In this document: positions 25,901 to 33,089 of the stretch, piece by piece
Position numbering within the stretch: position 1 is the first letter of the stretch
Layout of the letters: each line of letters starts with the position of its first letter
Source of the DNA: Vulgatibacter sp035565615
GTDB lineage: Bacteria; Myxococcota; Myxococcia; Myxococcales; Vulgatibacteraceae
Reading direction: 5' to 3'
NCBI GenBank assembly: GCA_035565615.1
Contig: DATMSB010000062.1
Coordinates: 1 to 64,000 of the forward strand
DNA length: 64,000 nucleotides
Made by a program: the position numbers and the translations under genes
The notes under the pieces: model-generated
Database searches by the model: none
The model's input: the letters and a program-made list of their open reading frames with translations, nothing else
What the model was told of the DNA's origin: nothing

Positions 25901-26088
25901 AGCCCCGGCGCGCGGGTGAGGATCTGGACCTGGTTGGGGGTGACGTCGGGGAGCGCGTCGAAGGAGAGCCGCGACGCCACCACGGCGAGGACGACGAGGA
26001 GGGCGCCGGCCGCGGCGAGCACCGCGCCGCGGTGGGCCACGGAGGCCTGGACGATCCGCTCGATCGCGGAGGGCTTGGCGGGGCCCAT
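22948..26088 (-). CDS. czcA: Heavy-metal efflux RND transporter (CzcA family)
   Basis: A 1046-residue inner-membrane RND pump of normal family length with 12 membrane helices and two large periplasmic loops. The proton-relay motif of the divalent-cation subgroup is present, with D401, D407 and E414 in the AIDFGLVVDGAVVMVE segment. This favours a Zn/Co/Ni/Cd-type substrate over Cu(I)/Ag(I). It is coupled by ATGA overlap to the membrane-fusion protein gene and followed by its two-component system. The exact metal cannot be decided from sequence. Confidence 0.9.
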   Translation of the reverse strand: MGPAKPSAIERIVQASVAHRGAVLAAAGALLVVLAVVASRLSFDALPDVTPNQVQILTRAPGLTPGEVERLVTRPIEAALGGVPGLVHQRSTSRPGLSAITATFEDAMDPYRARQVVAERMRGVTVPEGIEAPELGPLTGGLGEIFQFTLSSPSRTPTELLEIAELRVGPVLRAVPGVVEVNTWGGEARTLSVEADPSRLSARGLSLADLAEALRRASGSAAGESVPAGGGQALLRGIARPADPSALGAAIVRSEPSGEILRVSDVATIGWGSLPRLGAATADGGGELVYVMALMLRDENALAVMDRIHGVIPDLRRAVPDDVRIRLVYDRSDLVHATLKTVGKNLADGGLLVVVILFAMLGSLRAGLLVAAAIPFSMLFAAAGMVLLGIPGNLMSLGAIDFGLVVDGAVVMVEAIFHALDPRRRPERAALDLDGEARRAFVGSTARSVARPVFFSVMVILLVYLPIVSLTGVDGKMFRPMALTMVFALAGSLLYALTVVPALASKLLRPKDVPAVDPLLLRITDRLYGASLQRVTTRPVAVAVAAAAILVAGALAFSSLGTEFIPQLDEGDLVVQTTRSSDISIDSAVRDAGRLERTLLAAAPEVLHVSSRIGSPVVATDTMGIDQADVFIELAPRERWRPGLTRDALIEELEEAIAREDPASDFAFTQPIQMRFNELVGGEVSDVSLSIYGEDLDELRRLADEARDAIAQVRGAADVRVTTPPDVALVEVEPRPIAAAQAGLFAGDVLDAVSAVRVGIPVGATWVGVKEIPIVLRLGAGTSAFALADLPVVGPGGRLTPLHRVAEVKTTKTPSVIGHEGAQRRFVVGFNVRGASLGEVAAAAREAVEPRLAAADGIRWAWGGQIENLREARGRLAVVIPVVLLLIFGLLVSTFHRLRPAAILLVQVPFASVGGTFALWIRDMPVSISAIIGFIALSGIAVLNGVVLMHRLLRLEQKGMEPADAAREAALSRSRPVLMTALVAALGFVPMMLATGVGAEVQRPLATVVVGGIVTSTLLTLFVLPTLYPWLSPGRRGDARALERAD

Positions 26089-27173
26089 CAGTGGTGGCCT
26101 CCGCCTTCCTCGGGCTTGCCGGCACCGAAGTGGATGGCGTCCGCGGCGACCTCGTCTTCCACGGAGAGCTCGCCGCGGACGAGGGCGTCGGTCCCGGAGG
26201 AGGCCAGCACCTGCACCGGCACCTCGCGGGCCTCGTCGCCCTCGCGGCGGAAGACGAAGGCCTCGCCCTCCTCCAGGAAGACGGCGAGGGCGGGGACGGC
26301 CACCGCCCCCCGGCTCCCCTCGGGCAGGGAGATCCGGAGGACGCCCGAAACGCCCGGCGGGATCGGGCGGGCCGGCTCCAGGAAGAGCTCGCGGGTGCCG
26401 TCGTGCGGATCGACCAGCGGAGAGGCGGTGAGGAGCGCGAGGGGGACGGGCTCGTCGCGGCCGGAGACGAACGAGAGGGTGGCGTCCTCCGGCGGCAGCG
26501 CCTGGGCGCGGGCCACCACCCGGCCCGGCCCCGTCCCGGCGACGCGCACGAGGGGCGCGCCGCCCGCCTCCCGGATCGAGCCGATGGGGGCGTCCACGGA
26601 GACGACGACGCCCGCGATGGGGCTGCGCAAGGTGACCACGCCGCCGCCTTCGACGAGGCGCGAGGCGTCCTTGGGCGAGAGCCCGGCGGCACCGAGGATC
26701 GACGAGGCCACGAGATGCTCCGCCCGGGCCTCGCCGAGCGCGCCTTCCGCCTCGGCCCGATCGGCGAGGCGGGCGAGGCCGTGCTTGGCGAGGGCGTCGA
26801 GCTGGGCCTTGCGCCGGGCTTGGGCGTCGATGCGGATCTGCGCCGCCGCGAGGCGCCCGGCGGCGCCGACCACCTCCGGCATCACCACGTCGACGAGGGG
26901 CGCGTCGCGCTCCACGCGATCGCCCACGCGGACGTGGACCTGGCCCACGCGGGCAGCGAAGGGCGGCGAGAGCGGCGCCTCCGCGTCCGGCGGCCCCACG
27001 CTCCTCGCGGGCGCCTCCAGGAGCGGGATCCCCGCGGGCGATCGGACCTTCACCCATGGGCTCGGCGCGCTCGACACCGCGTGCGGCCTCTCCAGCGCGA
27101 GGCGCGGCTCCTCCCGCTGCGTGCAGGCGCCGAGGAGGGGAAGGGAGAGGAGGAGGAGGGTGCGGGTCGTCAT
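26088..27173 (-). CDS. RND efflux periplasmic adaptor lipoprotein
   Basis: A 361-residue membrane-fusion protein. The signal ends in a lipobox (PLLGACT, Cys 17). A lipoyl-like half motif (FAARVGQVHVRVGDRVERD) leads into an Ala/Arg-rich alpha-hairpin (about 105-165), the returning lipoyl half (SPIAGVVVSVDAPIGS) and beta-barrel domains. The C-terminus ends in a Glu/Gly/His tail (GGGHH) that could bind metal. It bridges the inner-membrane pump and the outer-membrane channel. It overlaps both neighbours by four bases, showing tight coupling. Confidence 0.85.
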   Translation of the reverse strand: MTTRTLLLLSLPLLGACTQREEPRLALERPHAVSSAPSPWVKVRSPAGIPLLEAPARSVGPPDAEAPLSPPFAARVGQVHVRVGDRVERDAPLVDVVMPEVVGAAGRLAAAQIRIDAQARRKAQLDALAKHGLARLADRAEAEGALGEARAEHLVASSILGAAGLSPKDASRLVEGGGVVTLRSPIAGVVVSVDAPIGSIREAGGAPLVRVAGTGPGRVVARAQALPPEDATLSFVSGRDEPVPLALLTASPLVDPHDGTRELFLEPARPIPPGVSGVLRISLPEGSRGAVAVPALAVFLEEGEAFVFRREGDEAREVPVQVLASSGTDALVRGELSVEDEVAADAIHFGAGKPEEGGGHH

Positions 27174-28438
27174 CGCGTCGATCCTTCGTTCCAGCCGGAG
27201 GTCTCCAGGAGCAGGGCGAGGCGGGCCTGCGCGGCGGCGGCGTCGGCCCGGGCGCCGACGAGGCGCGCCTTCACCCGCGCGAGCGCCTGCCGGGCGCGGA
27301 GCAGGTCGACGACGGTCCCCTCGCCCAGCGAGAGCTCCAGCTCGCGCAGCCGCACCGACTCCAGGGCGGGCGGCAGCATCTCGCCCTCGATCACCTCGAG
27401 CGCCTCGGCGGTGTGCTCGACCTCGTGCTGGAAGCCGACCGCGAGGGCCCTGGCGCGGGAGGCCGCGGTCTCCGCCTCGCCCTCGAGGGAGCGGGCGGCG
27501 GCGGCCGCCTGGCCGCGATCTCGCTGGCTCCGCTCGAAGAGCGGCAGCTCCAACGCGAGCACCGCGTACCAGGCGCGATCCCCGGGCCCATCCTGGCGGT
27601 AGGCCGCGCCCACGCCGAGCCGCGGGATCGCCTCGGCGGCGAGCTCCCTGGCGCGGGCCTTCGCCGCCGCGGCCTGCATCGAGCGCAGCGCGACCTCCGG
27701 GACCCGATCGATCGCCGCCAGCACCGCGTCGAGCGCACCCTCGCGCGGGAGCGCGGGGGCCGGGAGCTCGCCGGAGGCGACGAGCGCGCTCGGCTCCCGG
27801 AGCTCGAGCCGGGCCGCCAGCTCCAGGCCCAGATCGTGGACTTCGCCCTCCTGCGCCACGAGGGCGTGCCGCGCCTCGGCCAGGTAGAGGCGGGCCTCCG
27901 CCACGTCCGCGCTGGTATGCGATCCGGCGGCGGTGCCCTCCTCCAGGCGGGCGACGAGCTCGCGGGCGAGCTCGACCTCCTCTGCCAGATCCCGGAGGGA
28001 CCTCGACGAGCCCCACAGCGCGCAGAAGCCGGTGGCGGCGTCCAGGCGGATGCCGAGGGAGAACGCGTTCGCCTCCCGATCCAGCGCCTTCGCCTCCGCC
28101 TCGGCGGCGGCCCGCCTCGCCCCTCCCACGCCGGTGAGGGGGATCGGCTGCACCACGGTGACCTCCGCGGCGAGGCCGCGCTCCGGGCCCGTGGTGCGGA
28201 CGCCCGGGGAGACGACCACCTCCGGGTTGCCCAGACCGGGAATGGAGGCACCCGCAGCGCGCTGGGCGCTTGCCGCCTGCCGCGCCGCCTGGACGGAGGG
28301 CGCGCGATCCGCGAGCGCCATCGCCTCGGCGAAGGAGATCGGGCGCCTGGTGGCGCCGGGGTGGTGTGGATCGGTGGGTACCTGGGCCGCCGCGCCGGCG
28401 GCGCCGAGGGCGATCGCGAGGGGGAGCGCGAGCTTCAT
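27170..28438 (-). CDS. Outer-membrane efflux channel (TolC/CzcC family)
   Basis: A 422-residue secreted protein with a signal peptide (cleavage near residue 19) and the repeated helical hairpin plan of TolC-type channels. The N-terminal half starts ISFAEAMALADRAPSVQAA. The second half contains LALELPLFERSQRDRGQA, a typical family phrase. It is the first gene of the czc-like operon and forms the outer-membrane exit duct of the tripartite pump. The ATG at 28438 lies about 44 bases from a perfect inverted repeat that may be the operator. Confidence 0.85.
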   Translation of the reverse strand: MKLALPLAIALGAAGAAAQVPTDPHHPGATRRPISFAEAMALADRAPSVQAARQAASAQRAAGASIPGLGNPEVVVSPGVRTTGPERGLAAEVTVVQPIPLTGVGGARRAAAEAEAKALDREANAFSLGIRLDAATGFCALWGSSRSLRDLAEEVELARELVARLEEGTAAGSHTSADVAEARLYLAEARHALVAQEGEVHDLGLELAARLELREPSALVASGELPAPALPREGALDAVLAAIDRVPEVALRSMQAAAAKARARELAAEAIPRLGVGAAYRQDGPGDRAWYAVLALELPLFERSQRDRGQAAAAARSLEGEAETAASRARALAVGFQHEVEHTAEALEVIEGEMLPPALESVRLRELELSLGEGTVVDLLRARQALARVKARLVGARADAAAAQARLALLLETSGWNEGSTR

Positions 28439-28481
28439 GCCCGGGACGCTACCGCCCCCGCCGGCGGCGAATCCCCAGAGG

Positions 28482-28503
28482 TCGATGAGAGAAAACTCAT
28501 CGA
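28482..28503. promoter_or_regulatory. Perfect 8-bp inverted repeat upstream of the metal efflux operon
   Basis: TCGATGAG, the spacer AGAAAA and CTCATCGA form a perfect inverted repeat 44-65 bases upstream of the TolC-family gene, in an AT-richer patch between divergent genes. It is a likely operator, perhaps for the operon's own response regulator. Confidence 0.5.
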
Positions 28504-28552
28504 TGCGAGGCGGTGCTTGCCTCCCCGGATCCCGCGTGGAAGGCTGCGGCGC

Positions 28553-29029
28553 ATGGGCAGAAAGTTTCGCGTGCTGGGCCTGCAGCAGATCGCCGTGGGC
28601 GGGAAGGACAAGGCGCGGCTGCGCCGCCTCTGGGTGGACGTCCTGGGCCTCGAGCCCGCCGGGACATACCGCAGCGAGCGGGAGAACGTGGACGAGGACA
28701 TCACCGTCCTCGGCACGGGCCCCTTCCGCGTCGAGGTCGACCTGATGCAGCCGATCGATCCCGACAAGAAACCGAGGGTGGACGAGCCGGCGCTGAACCA
28801 CGTCGGCCTCTGGGTGGACGACCTGCACGCGGCGGTGGCCGAGCTGGAGGCGCAGGGCATGCGGTTCACGCCCGGCGGCATCCGCAAGGGCGCGGCGGGC
28901 CACGACGTCTGCTTCATCCACCCCAAGGGCAGCGAGGCGTCGCCGCTCTGCGGAGAGGGCGTGCTCATCGAGCTGGTGCAGGCGCCGCCGGAGGTGATCG
29001 CCGCCTTCGACGCCGCCGCCGGGAGCTGA
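28553..29029 (+). CDS. VOC-family protein (lactoylglutathione-lyase-like)
   Basis: A 158-residue protein with two VOC modules: FRVLGLQQIAVGGKDKARLR at the start and ALNHVGLWVDDLHAAVAELE in the second half, ending ELVQAPPEVI. Candidate metal ligands include the His of LNHVGLWV and the Glu in VLIELVQ. The first module has Gln where glyoxalase I often has His or Gln. The ATG at 28553 gives the natural start. It is divergent from the RND operon and upstream of the haem-copper operon; no functional link to either is evident. Confidence 0.8.
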   Translation: MGRKFRVLGLQQIAVGGKDKARLRRLWVDVLGLEPAGTYRSERENVDEDITVLGTGPFRVEVDLMQPIDPDKKPRVDEPALNHVGLWVDDLHAAVAELEAQGMRFTPGGIRKGAAGHDVCFIHPKGSEASPLCGEGVLIELVQAPPEVIAAFDAAAGS

Positions 29030-29176
29030 CGGCGCCTCGCGCACGTTCGCCTTCCGACCACGCGGTCACGCCGCCTCCCGCCCCGCTCGCCCGGCCCAGA
29101 GGGGAGCCCGCTCCGTCGGGGGAGCTGCGGCAGGCGGGCTGCGATCACCGGTCGGCCGCGCCCGCGAAGCGCCGCA

Positions 29177-29188
29177 TGACCGGCGTCA
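29177..29188. promoter_or_regulatory. Crp/Fnr-type palindrome before the haem-copper operon
   Basis: TGAC-CGGC-GTCA, extended to ATGAC/GTCAT, is a perfect half-site pair with the N4 spacing typical of the Crp/Fnr family. Its centre lies about 42 bases upstream of the GTG start at 29225. It resembles DNR/HcpR-type operators. A Crp/Fnr regulator is encoded just downstream of this operon. Confidence 0.55.
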
Positions 29189-29224
29189 TATCCGTCGCGA
29201 CGAGAACACTCCATCCTCCGCGGC

Positions 29225-30652
29225 GTGCGAGTCGACCCGCCACGCGCCGCGCCCGCCACCCCCCACCTCCATGCCCGTGATCTTGCGCGCCGCTGGCTGA
29301 TCCTGGCCGCGTCCAGCCTGCTGCTCTCCGGCCTGCTGGCGCTGCTGCTCGCCGCCGCCCGCACCCCCTTCCTGGACGCCCTCGTCCAAGACCCGCTCTT
29401 CTTCCGGCGGGGCCTGGTGGTCCACGTCGACCTCGCCCTCCTGGTCTGGATCTATGCCTGCGTCGCCGCGCTCTTCGCGCTGGTGCCGGCCCGGCGCGCG
29501 CCGGGTCCGGGCGCCCGCATCTCGCCCGCCTTCGGCCTCGCCGGGGTGATGCTGCTGGTGGTGTCGGCGGGCACCGGCGGCTCCCAACCGATCCTCGCCA
29601 ACTACGTGCCGGTGATCGATCACCCGCTCTTCCTCGCGGGCCTGGGCACATTCGCCTTCGGCGTCGTCCTCGCCTTCGCGGATCGCCGGCTCCTCCCCCG
29701 GGCCGAGGCGCCGCACGGCGTCGTCGACCTCCCCGACGCCGCCCGCGTCGCCCTGCGCACCGCCGCCCTCGCGGTCTTCGCCGCGCTGCTCTGCTTCGCG
29801 GGATCGTGGGTCTCGACCTCGCGGCGGCTCTCCCCCGAGGCCTACTACGAGAACCTCTTCTGGGGTGGCGGCCACGTGCTGCAGGTGGCGAGCGTCGCCG
29901 CCATGTGCGGCGCCTGGCTCCTCCTCCTCCAGCCGGTCGCGAAGAGGGAGATCCTCTCCCGCCGCGCCGCCTCCCTCCTCTTCGGCGCCCTGCTCCTCCC
30001 CGCTCTCGGCGCGCCGCTCCTCGCCCTGCAGGGGCCCGCGTCGCCCTGGTATCGGATCGGCTTCACCCGGCTGATGCAGTGGGGGATCTTCCCGGCGACG
30101 CTGGTGGTGATGTTCGCCTGCGCGGCGGCGGCGGTGCGGTCTCGGGCGCGCCTCTCGGACGGCAGGGTCGTCGGCTTCGTCACCAGCGCCGCCCTCACGC
30201 TCCTGGGCTTCGCCCTGGGCGCGATGATCCGCGGCTCGAACACCATGGTGCCCGCCCACTACCACGCCGCCATCGGCGCGGTGACGGCCTCGTTCATGGC
30301 GGCGGCGTACCCGATCCTGGAGCGGCTGGGGATCCGGATCGCGTGGCCCGGCCTCGCCCGGGTGCAGCCCGCCGTCTTCGGCGCGGGCCAGGCGATCTTC
30401 GCCCTGGGCTTCGGGATCGCCGGCCTCTTCGGGATGAGCCGCAAGGTCTATGGCGCCGAGCAGTTGGAGCGGTCGCTGCCCGAGTCGATCGGCCTCGCGG
30501 TGATGGGGGCGGGCGGCCTCGTCGCCGCGGCCGGCGGCATCGCCTTTCTCACCGTCTTCCTCGTCTCCTGGCGCCGGGCCGCGGTGCGGGAGGCGGCTGG
30601 CAGGAGCGAAGCATGGATCCCCGAGACCGGAAGCACCCCATCCAGAAGCTGA
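29225..30652 (+). CDS. Degenerate haem-copper oxidase subunit-I-like protein
   Basis: A 475-residue, 12-helix membrane protein with a GTG start. Haem-type ligands are visible: H67 in GLVVHVDLALLVW (helix II position) and H345/H347 in VPAHYHAAIGAV (helix X position). H217 in GGGHVLQVAS sits at the helix VI copper position. The helix VII His-His pair is missing: that region reads LPALGAPLLALQG. Two CuB ligands are therefore lost, so catalysis like a normal oxidase is unlikely; haem binding remains plausible. It starts an operon with a true catalytic subunit and is probably an electron-transfer or structural subunit. Confidence 0.75.
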   Translation: MRVDPPRAAPATPHLHARDLARRWLILAASSLLLSGLLALLLAAARTPFLDALVQDPLFFRRGLVVHVDLALLVWIYACVAALFALVPARRAPGPGARISPAFGLAGVMLLVVSAGTGGSQPILANYVPVIDHPLFLAGLGTFAFGVVLAFADRRLLPRAEAPHGVVDLPDAARVALRTAALAVFAALLCFAGSWVSTSRRLSPEAYYENLFWGGGHVLQVASVAAMCGAWLLLLQPVAKREILSRRAASLLFGALLLPALGAPLLALQGPASPWYRIGFTRLMQWGIFPATLVVMFACAAAAVRSRARLSDGRVVGFVTSAALTLLGFALGAMIRGSNTMVPAHYHAAIGAVTASFMAAAYPILERLGIRIAWPGLARVQPAVFGAGQAIFALGFGIAGLFGMSRKVYGAEQLERSLPESIGLAVMGAGGLVAAAGGIAFLTVFLVSWRRAAVREAAGRSEAWIPETGSTPSRS

Positions 30653-30762
30653 TGGACAACCCCTGGCTGCTGCTCGCCCTGGGCGTCCTCGTCCCCTTCC
30701 TCTCCTACACCGTGTGGGGATGGCTGGAGCTCGCCTCCGTCGCCCCCGCCACCCTGCCCTGA
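30613..30762 (+). CDS. Small single-helix membrane protein
   Basis: A 49-residue protein (MDPRDRKHPIQKLMDN, then one hydrophobic helix containing WLLLALGVLVPFLSYTVWGW). Its ATG at 30613 lies inside the end of the previous gene, overlapping by 40 bases, and its stop is 10 bases before the CuA subunit. Position and topology match the small accessory subunits of haem-copper oxidases. No known motif beyond the membrane helix. Confidence 0.7.
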   Translation: MDPRDRKHPIQKLMDNPWLLLALGVLVPFLSYTVWGWLELASVAPATLP

Positions 30763-30772
30763 GGGGATCGAC

Positions 30773-31297
30773 ATGAGCATCCACGTACCGGAAGAAGGTT
30801 GGCTCCGCGCCCCCACCGGCGGCGAGCGGCTGTGGATCGGCCTCGCCCTCGCGTGGTGCGTGATCCTCTCGCTGGCCATGCCGTACTGGCACTTCAAGGG
30901 GAAGCAGAACAGCACCGGCGAGTCGTACCGCGTCTCCGCGACCGCCTTCATGGAGCGGGTGAACCGCTTCGTCGCCGCGTACCAGGTGGGCGAGGAGAAG
31001 GGCGTCCCCATCGTGGAGCCGCCCCCCGGCAGCGACGTGTACCTGCAGGCCTCGATGTGGCGGTGGCACCCGATCCTCAAGCTGAAGGAGGGGCAGTCCT
31101 ACCGGATCCACGTGTCGTCGACGGATCTGCAGCACGGCTTCTCGCTGCTGCCGATGAACATGAACTTCCAGGTGCTCCCCGGCTACGACCACGTGCTCAC
31201 CGTGACGCCGACGTCGAAGGGCGAGTTCACCATCGTCTGCAACGAGTTCTGCGGGATCGCCCACCACGCCATGACCGGGAAGATCCTGGTCGATTGA
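30773..31297 (+). CDS. CuA-containing subunit II of a haem-copper enzyme
   Basis: A 174-residue protein with one N-terminal membrane anchor (about 24-42) and a periplasmic cupredoxin domain. The binuclear CuA site is complete: the His of STDLQHGFSL and the motif CNEFCGIAHHAM (C-x3-C-x3-H-x2-M). This subunit takes electrons from cytochrome c or another periplasmic donor and passes them to subunit I. The short single-anchor form is like ba3-type oxidases and eNOR-type NO reductases. It sits 14 bases ahead of the catalytic subunit gene. Confidence 0.9.
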   Translation: MSIHVPEEGWLRAPTGGERLWIGLALAWCVILSLAMPYWHFKGKQNSTGESYRVSATAFMERVNRFVAAYQVGEEKGVPIVEPPPGSDVYLQASMWRWHPILKLKEGQSYRIHVSSTDLQHGFSLLPMNMNFQVLPGYDHVLTVTPTSKGEFTIVCNEFCGIAHHAMTGKILVD

Positions 31298-31311
31298 GAG
31301 CGAGGACGCAC

Positions 31312-32916
31312 ATGTCTACCGTCAGCATCGGAGCCACCCCCGGCTCCATCCCCGTCGACACGCCGGCGCCCAGGCGCAACCACGCGCCGGGCATGGTGAG
31401 AACGTGTGAGACCACGGGACTCCCCGTGTGCTCCATCGCGGAGCGGTTCATCCGCTTGAACGCGGTCGCCGCCGTGGTCTTCCTCCTGGTCGGCGCGATC
31501 TGCGCGCTGCTCCTCGCGCTCACGCGCTGGCCCGCGGTCCACCTCCTCGATTCGGTCTGGTACTACCGGATCCTCACGGCCCACGGCCTGAACATGCTGA
31601 TCTTCTGGATCATCTTCATGGAGATCGGGATCCTCTACTTCGCGTCCACGAGCCTCCTCGGCTCCCGGCTCGCGTCGAAGGGGTTGGCGGTCGCGTCGTT
31701 CGGGCTGATGGCCGTCGGGGCGCTCGTCACCAACTGGGCGATCTTCTTCTCGCAGCAGGCGGACGTGCTGATGACATCGTACGTGCCCCTGCGCGCCCAC
31801 CCGGCCTTCTACGGCGGCATCCTGGCGTTCGCGGTCGGAGCGCTCCTCGGGGTGGTGGACTTCTTCGCTACCCTCTACGTCGCAAAGCGGGACCGGACCT
31901 ACGAGGGCTCGGTGCCCCTGGTCACCTTCGGCGCCACCGCCGCCGCGATCATCGCCGTGGTGACGATCCTCCACGGCGCCATCGCGCTCATCCCGGCGTT
32001 CACCTGGTCGCTCGGGCTCAACGAGGCGCCGGATGCCGGCTGGTACCGGATCATGTGGTGGGGCCTCGGGCACCAGAGCCAGCAGATCAACGTCACCGCC
32101 ATGGTGTCGGTCTGGTACCTCCTCGGCACCCTCACCGTGGGTGCGAAGCCGCTCAACCAGGCGGTGTGCAGGGGCGCCTTCGTCCTCTACATCCTCTTCA
32201 TCAACCTCGCCTCCGCCCACCACATCCTGGTGGATCCCGGCGTGGGGGCGAGCTGGAAGATCTGGAACACCTCCTACGCGATGTACCTCGCGGTCCTCGC
32301 CTCGCTGATCCACGGGTTCACCGTGCCGGCGTCCATCGAGGTGGCGCTGCGCAAGAAGGGCCACACCAAGGGGCTCTTCGGCTGGCTCGCCAAGGCGCCC
32401 TGGAAGAACCCGGGCTTCTCCGCCTTCTTCCTGTCGCTGCTCATCTTCGGCTTCATCGGCGGCATCACCGGCGTGACGCTGGGCACCCAGCAGATCAACA
32501 TCATCGCCCACAACACCCTGCGCATCCCCGGCCACTTCCACGCCACGGTGGTGGGCGGCACCAGCCTCGCCTTCATGGGCCTCGCCTACTACGTGGTGCC
32601 CCTGATCTTCCGCCGCGAGTACCCGATGCGCTGGCTCGCGAGGCTGCAGCCCTACCTCTTCGGCGGGGGGATCCTCCTCCTGTCCATGGGCATGTCGTTC
32701 GCGGGCTCCTACGGCGTCCCCCGCCGGCACTGGGACATCGAGTTCACCGGCGCCCAGTTCTCCGCCGGCTTCGACGCCGGCGCCCACCTGATGCTCGGCG
32801 TGATGGGCGTGGGCGGCGTCGTCGCCTTCATCGGCCTCCTCGCCTTCATCCTCCTCACGGTGTGGGCGGTCTTCCTCGGCAAGCGGATCGAGGATCGCCC
32901 CATGACGCCCTGGTAG
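31312..32916 (+). CDS. Haem-copper subunit I, probable eNOR-type nitric oxide reductase
   Basis: A 534-residue membrane protein with the full ligand set: H91 (helix II, low-spin haem), H254 (helix VI) and H303/H304 (helix VII) for CuB, H408 and H410 (helix X). The decisive feature is GHQSQQINV: four residues after H254 there is Gln 258 where oxygen reductases have the cross-linked Tyr (HPEVY) and cNOR has Glu. Loss of that Tyr is a hallmark of NO-reducing members, and Gln is what I recall for the eNOR type. With nos and nnrS genes in the window, NO reduction to N2O is the best prediction; O2 reduction is not excluded. Confidence 0.8.
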   Translation: MSTVSIGATPGSIPVDTPAPRRNHAPGMVRTCETTGLPVCSIAERFIRLNAVAAVVFLLVGAICALLLALTRWPAVHLLDSVWYYRILTAHGLNMLIFWIIFMEIGILYFASTSLLGSRLASKGLAVASFGLMAVGALVTNWAIFFSQQADVLMTSYVPLRAHPAFYGGILAFAVGALLGVVDFFATLYVAKRDRTYEGSVPLVTFGATAAAIIAVVTILHGAIALIPAFTWSLGLNEAPDAGWYRIMWWGLGHQSQQINVTAMVSVWYLLGTLTVGAKPLNQAVCRGAFVLYILFINLASAHHILVDPGVGASWKIWNTSYAMYLAVLASLIHGFTVPASIEVALRKKGHTKGLFGWLAKAPWKNPGFSAFFLSLLIFGFIGGITGVTLGTQQINIIAHNTLRIPGHFHATVVGGTSLAFMGLAYYVVPLIFRREYPMRWLARLQPYLFGGGILLLSMGMSFAGSYGVPRRHWDIEFTGAQFSAGFDAGAHLMLGVMGVGGVVAFIGLLAFILLTVWAVFLGKRIEDRPMTPW

Positions 32917-32930
32917 CGAAAGGAACGACC

Positions 32931-33089
32931 ATGAAGCCCGTCGAAGACATCCGGCGCCAGCAGCAGGAGAACGCCGACGATCACCACGCCCCCGGCACCC
33001 TGGTCCTCACCCTCGTCCTTCTGGCCTCCTTCGCCATCTACTACTTCGCCAACTGGAAGGCCCTGGCCGACGTATGGCACGTGCGGTGA
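32931..33089 (+). CDS. Small accessory membrane subunit
   Basis: A 52-residue protein: a charged N-terminus (MKPVEDIRRQQQENADDHH) and one membrane helix (TLVLTLVLLASFAIYYFANW). It lies 14 bases after the catalytic subunit and overlaps the Sco gene. Similar one-helix subunits (subunit IIa/IV types) occur in ba3-like enzymes. No catalytic residue is expected. Confidence 0.75.
   Translation: MKPVEDIRRQQQENADDHHAPGTLVLTLVLLASFAIYYFANWKALADVWHVR

Noticed and set aside
22877..26692. A long minus-strand frame overlapping the RND pump
   Set aside because: It is an out-of-frame shadow of the pump and adaptor genes. Composition is Arg/Pro/Ala-rich with no domain, whereas the chosen frame has full RND motifs.
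29186..31267. Long minus-strand frame opposite the haem-copper operon
   Set aside because: Charged low-complexity translation with no motif. The plus-strand frames carry haem and CuA ligands.
31312..32916. Call as a standard cNorB
   Set aside because: cNOR has Glu four residues after the helix VI His and pairs with a cytochrome c subunit. Here there is Gln and a CuA subunit.
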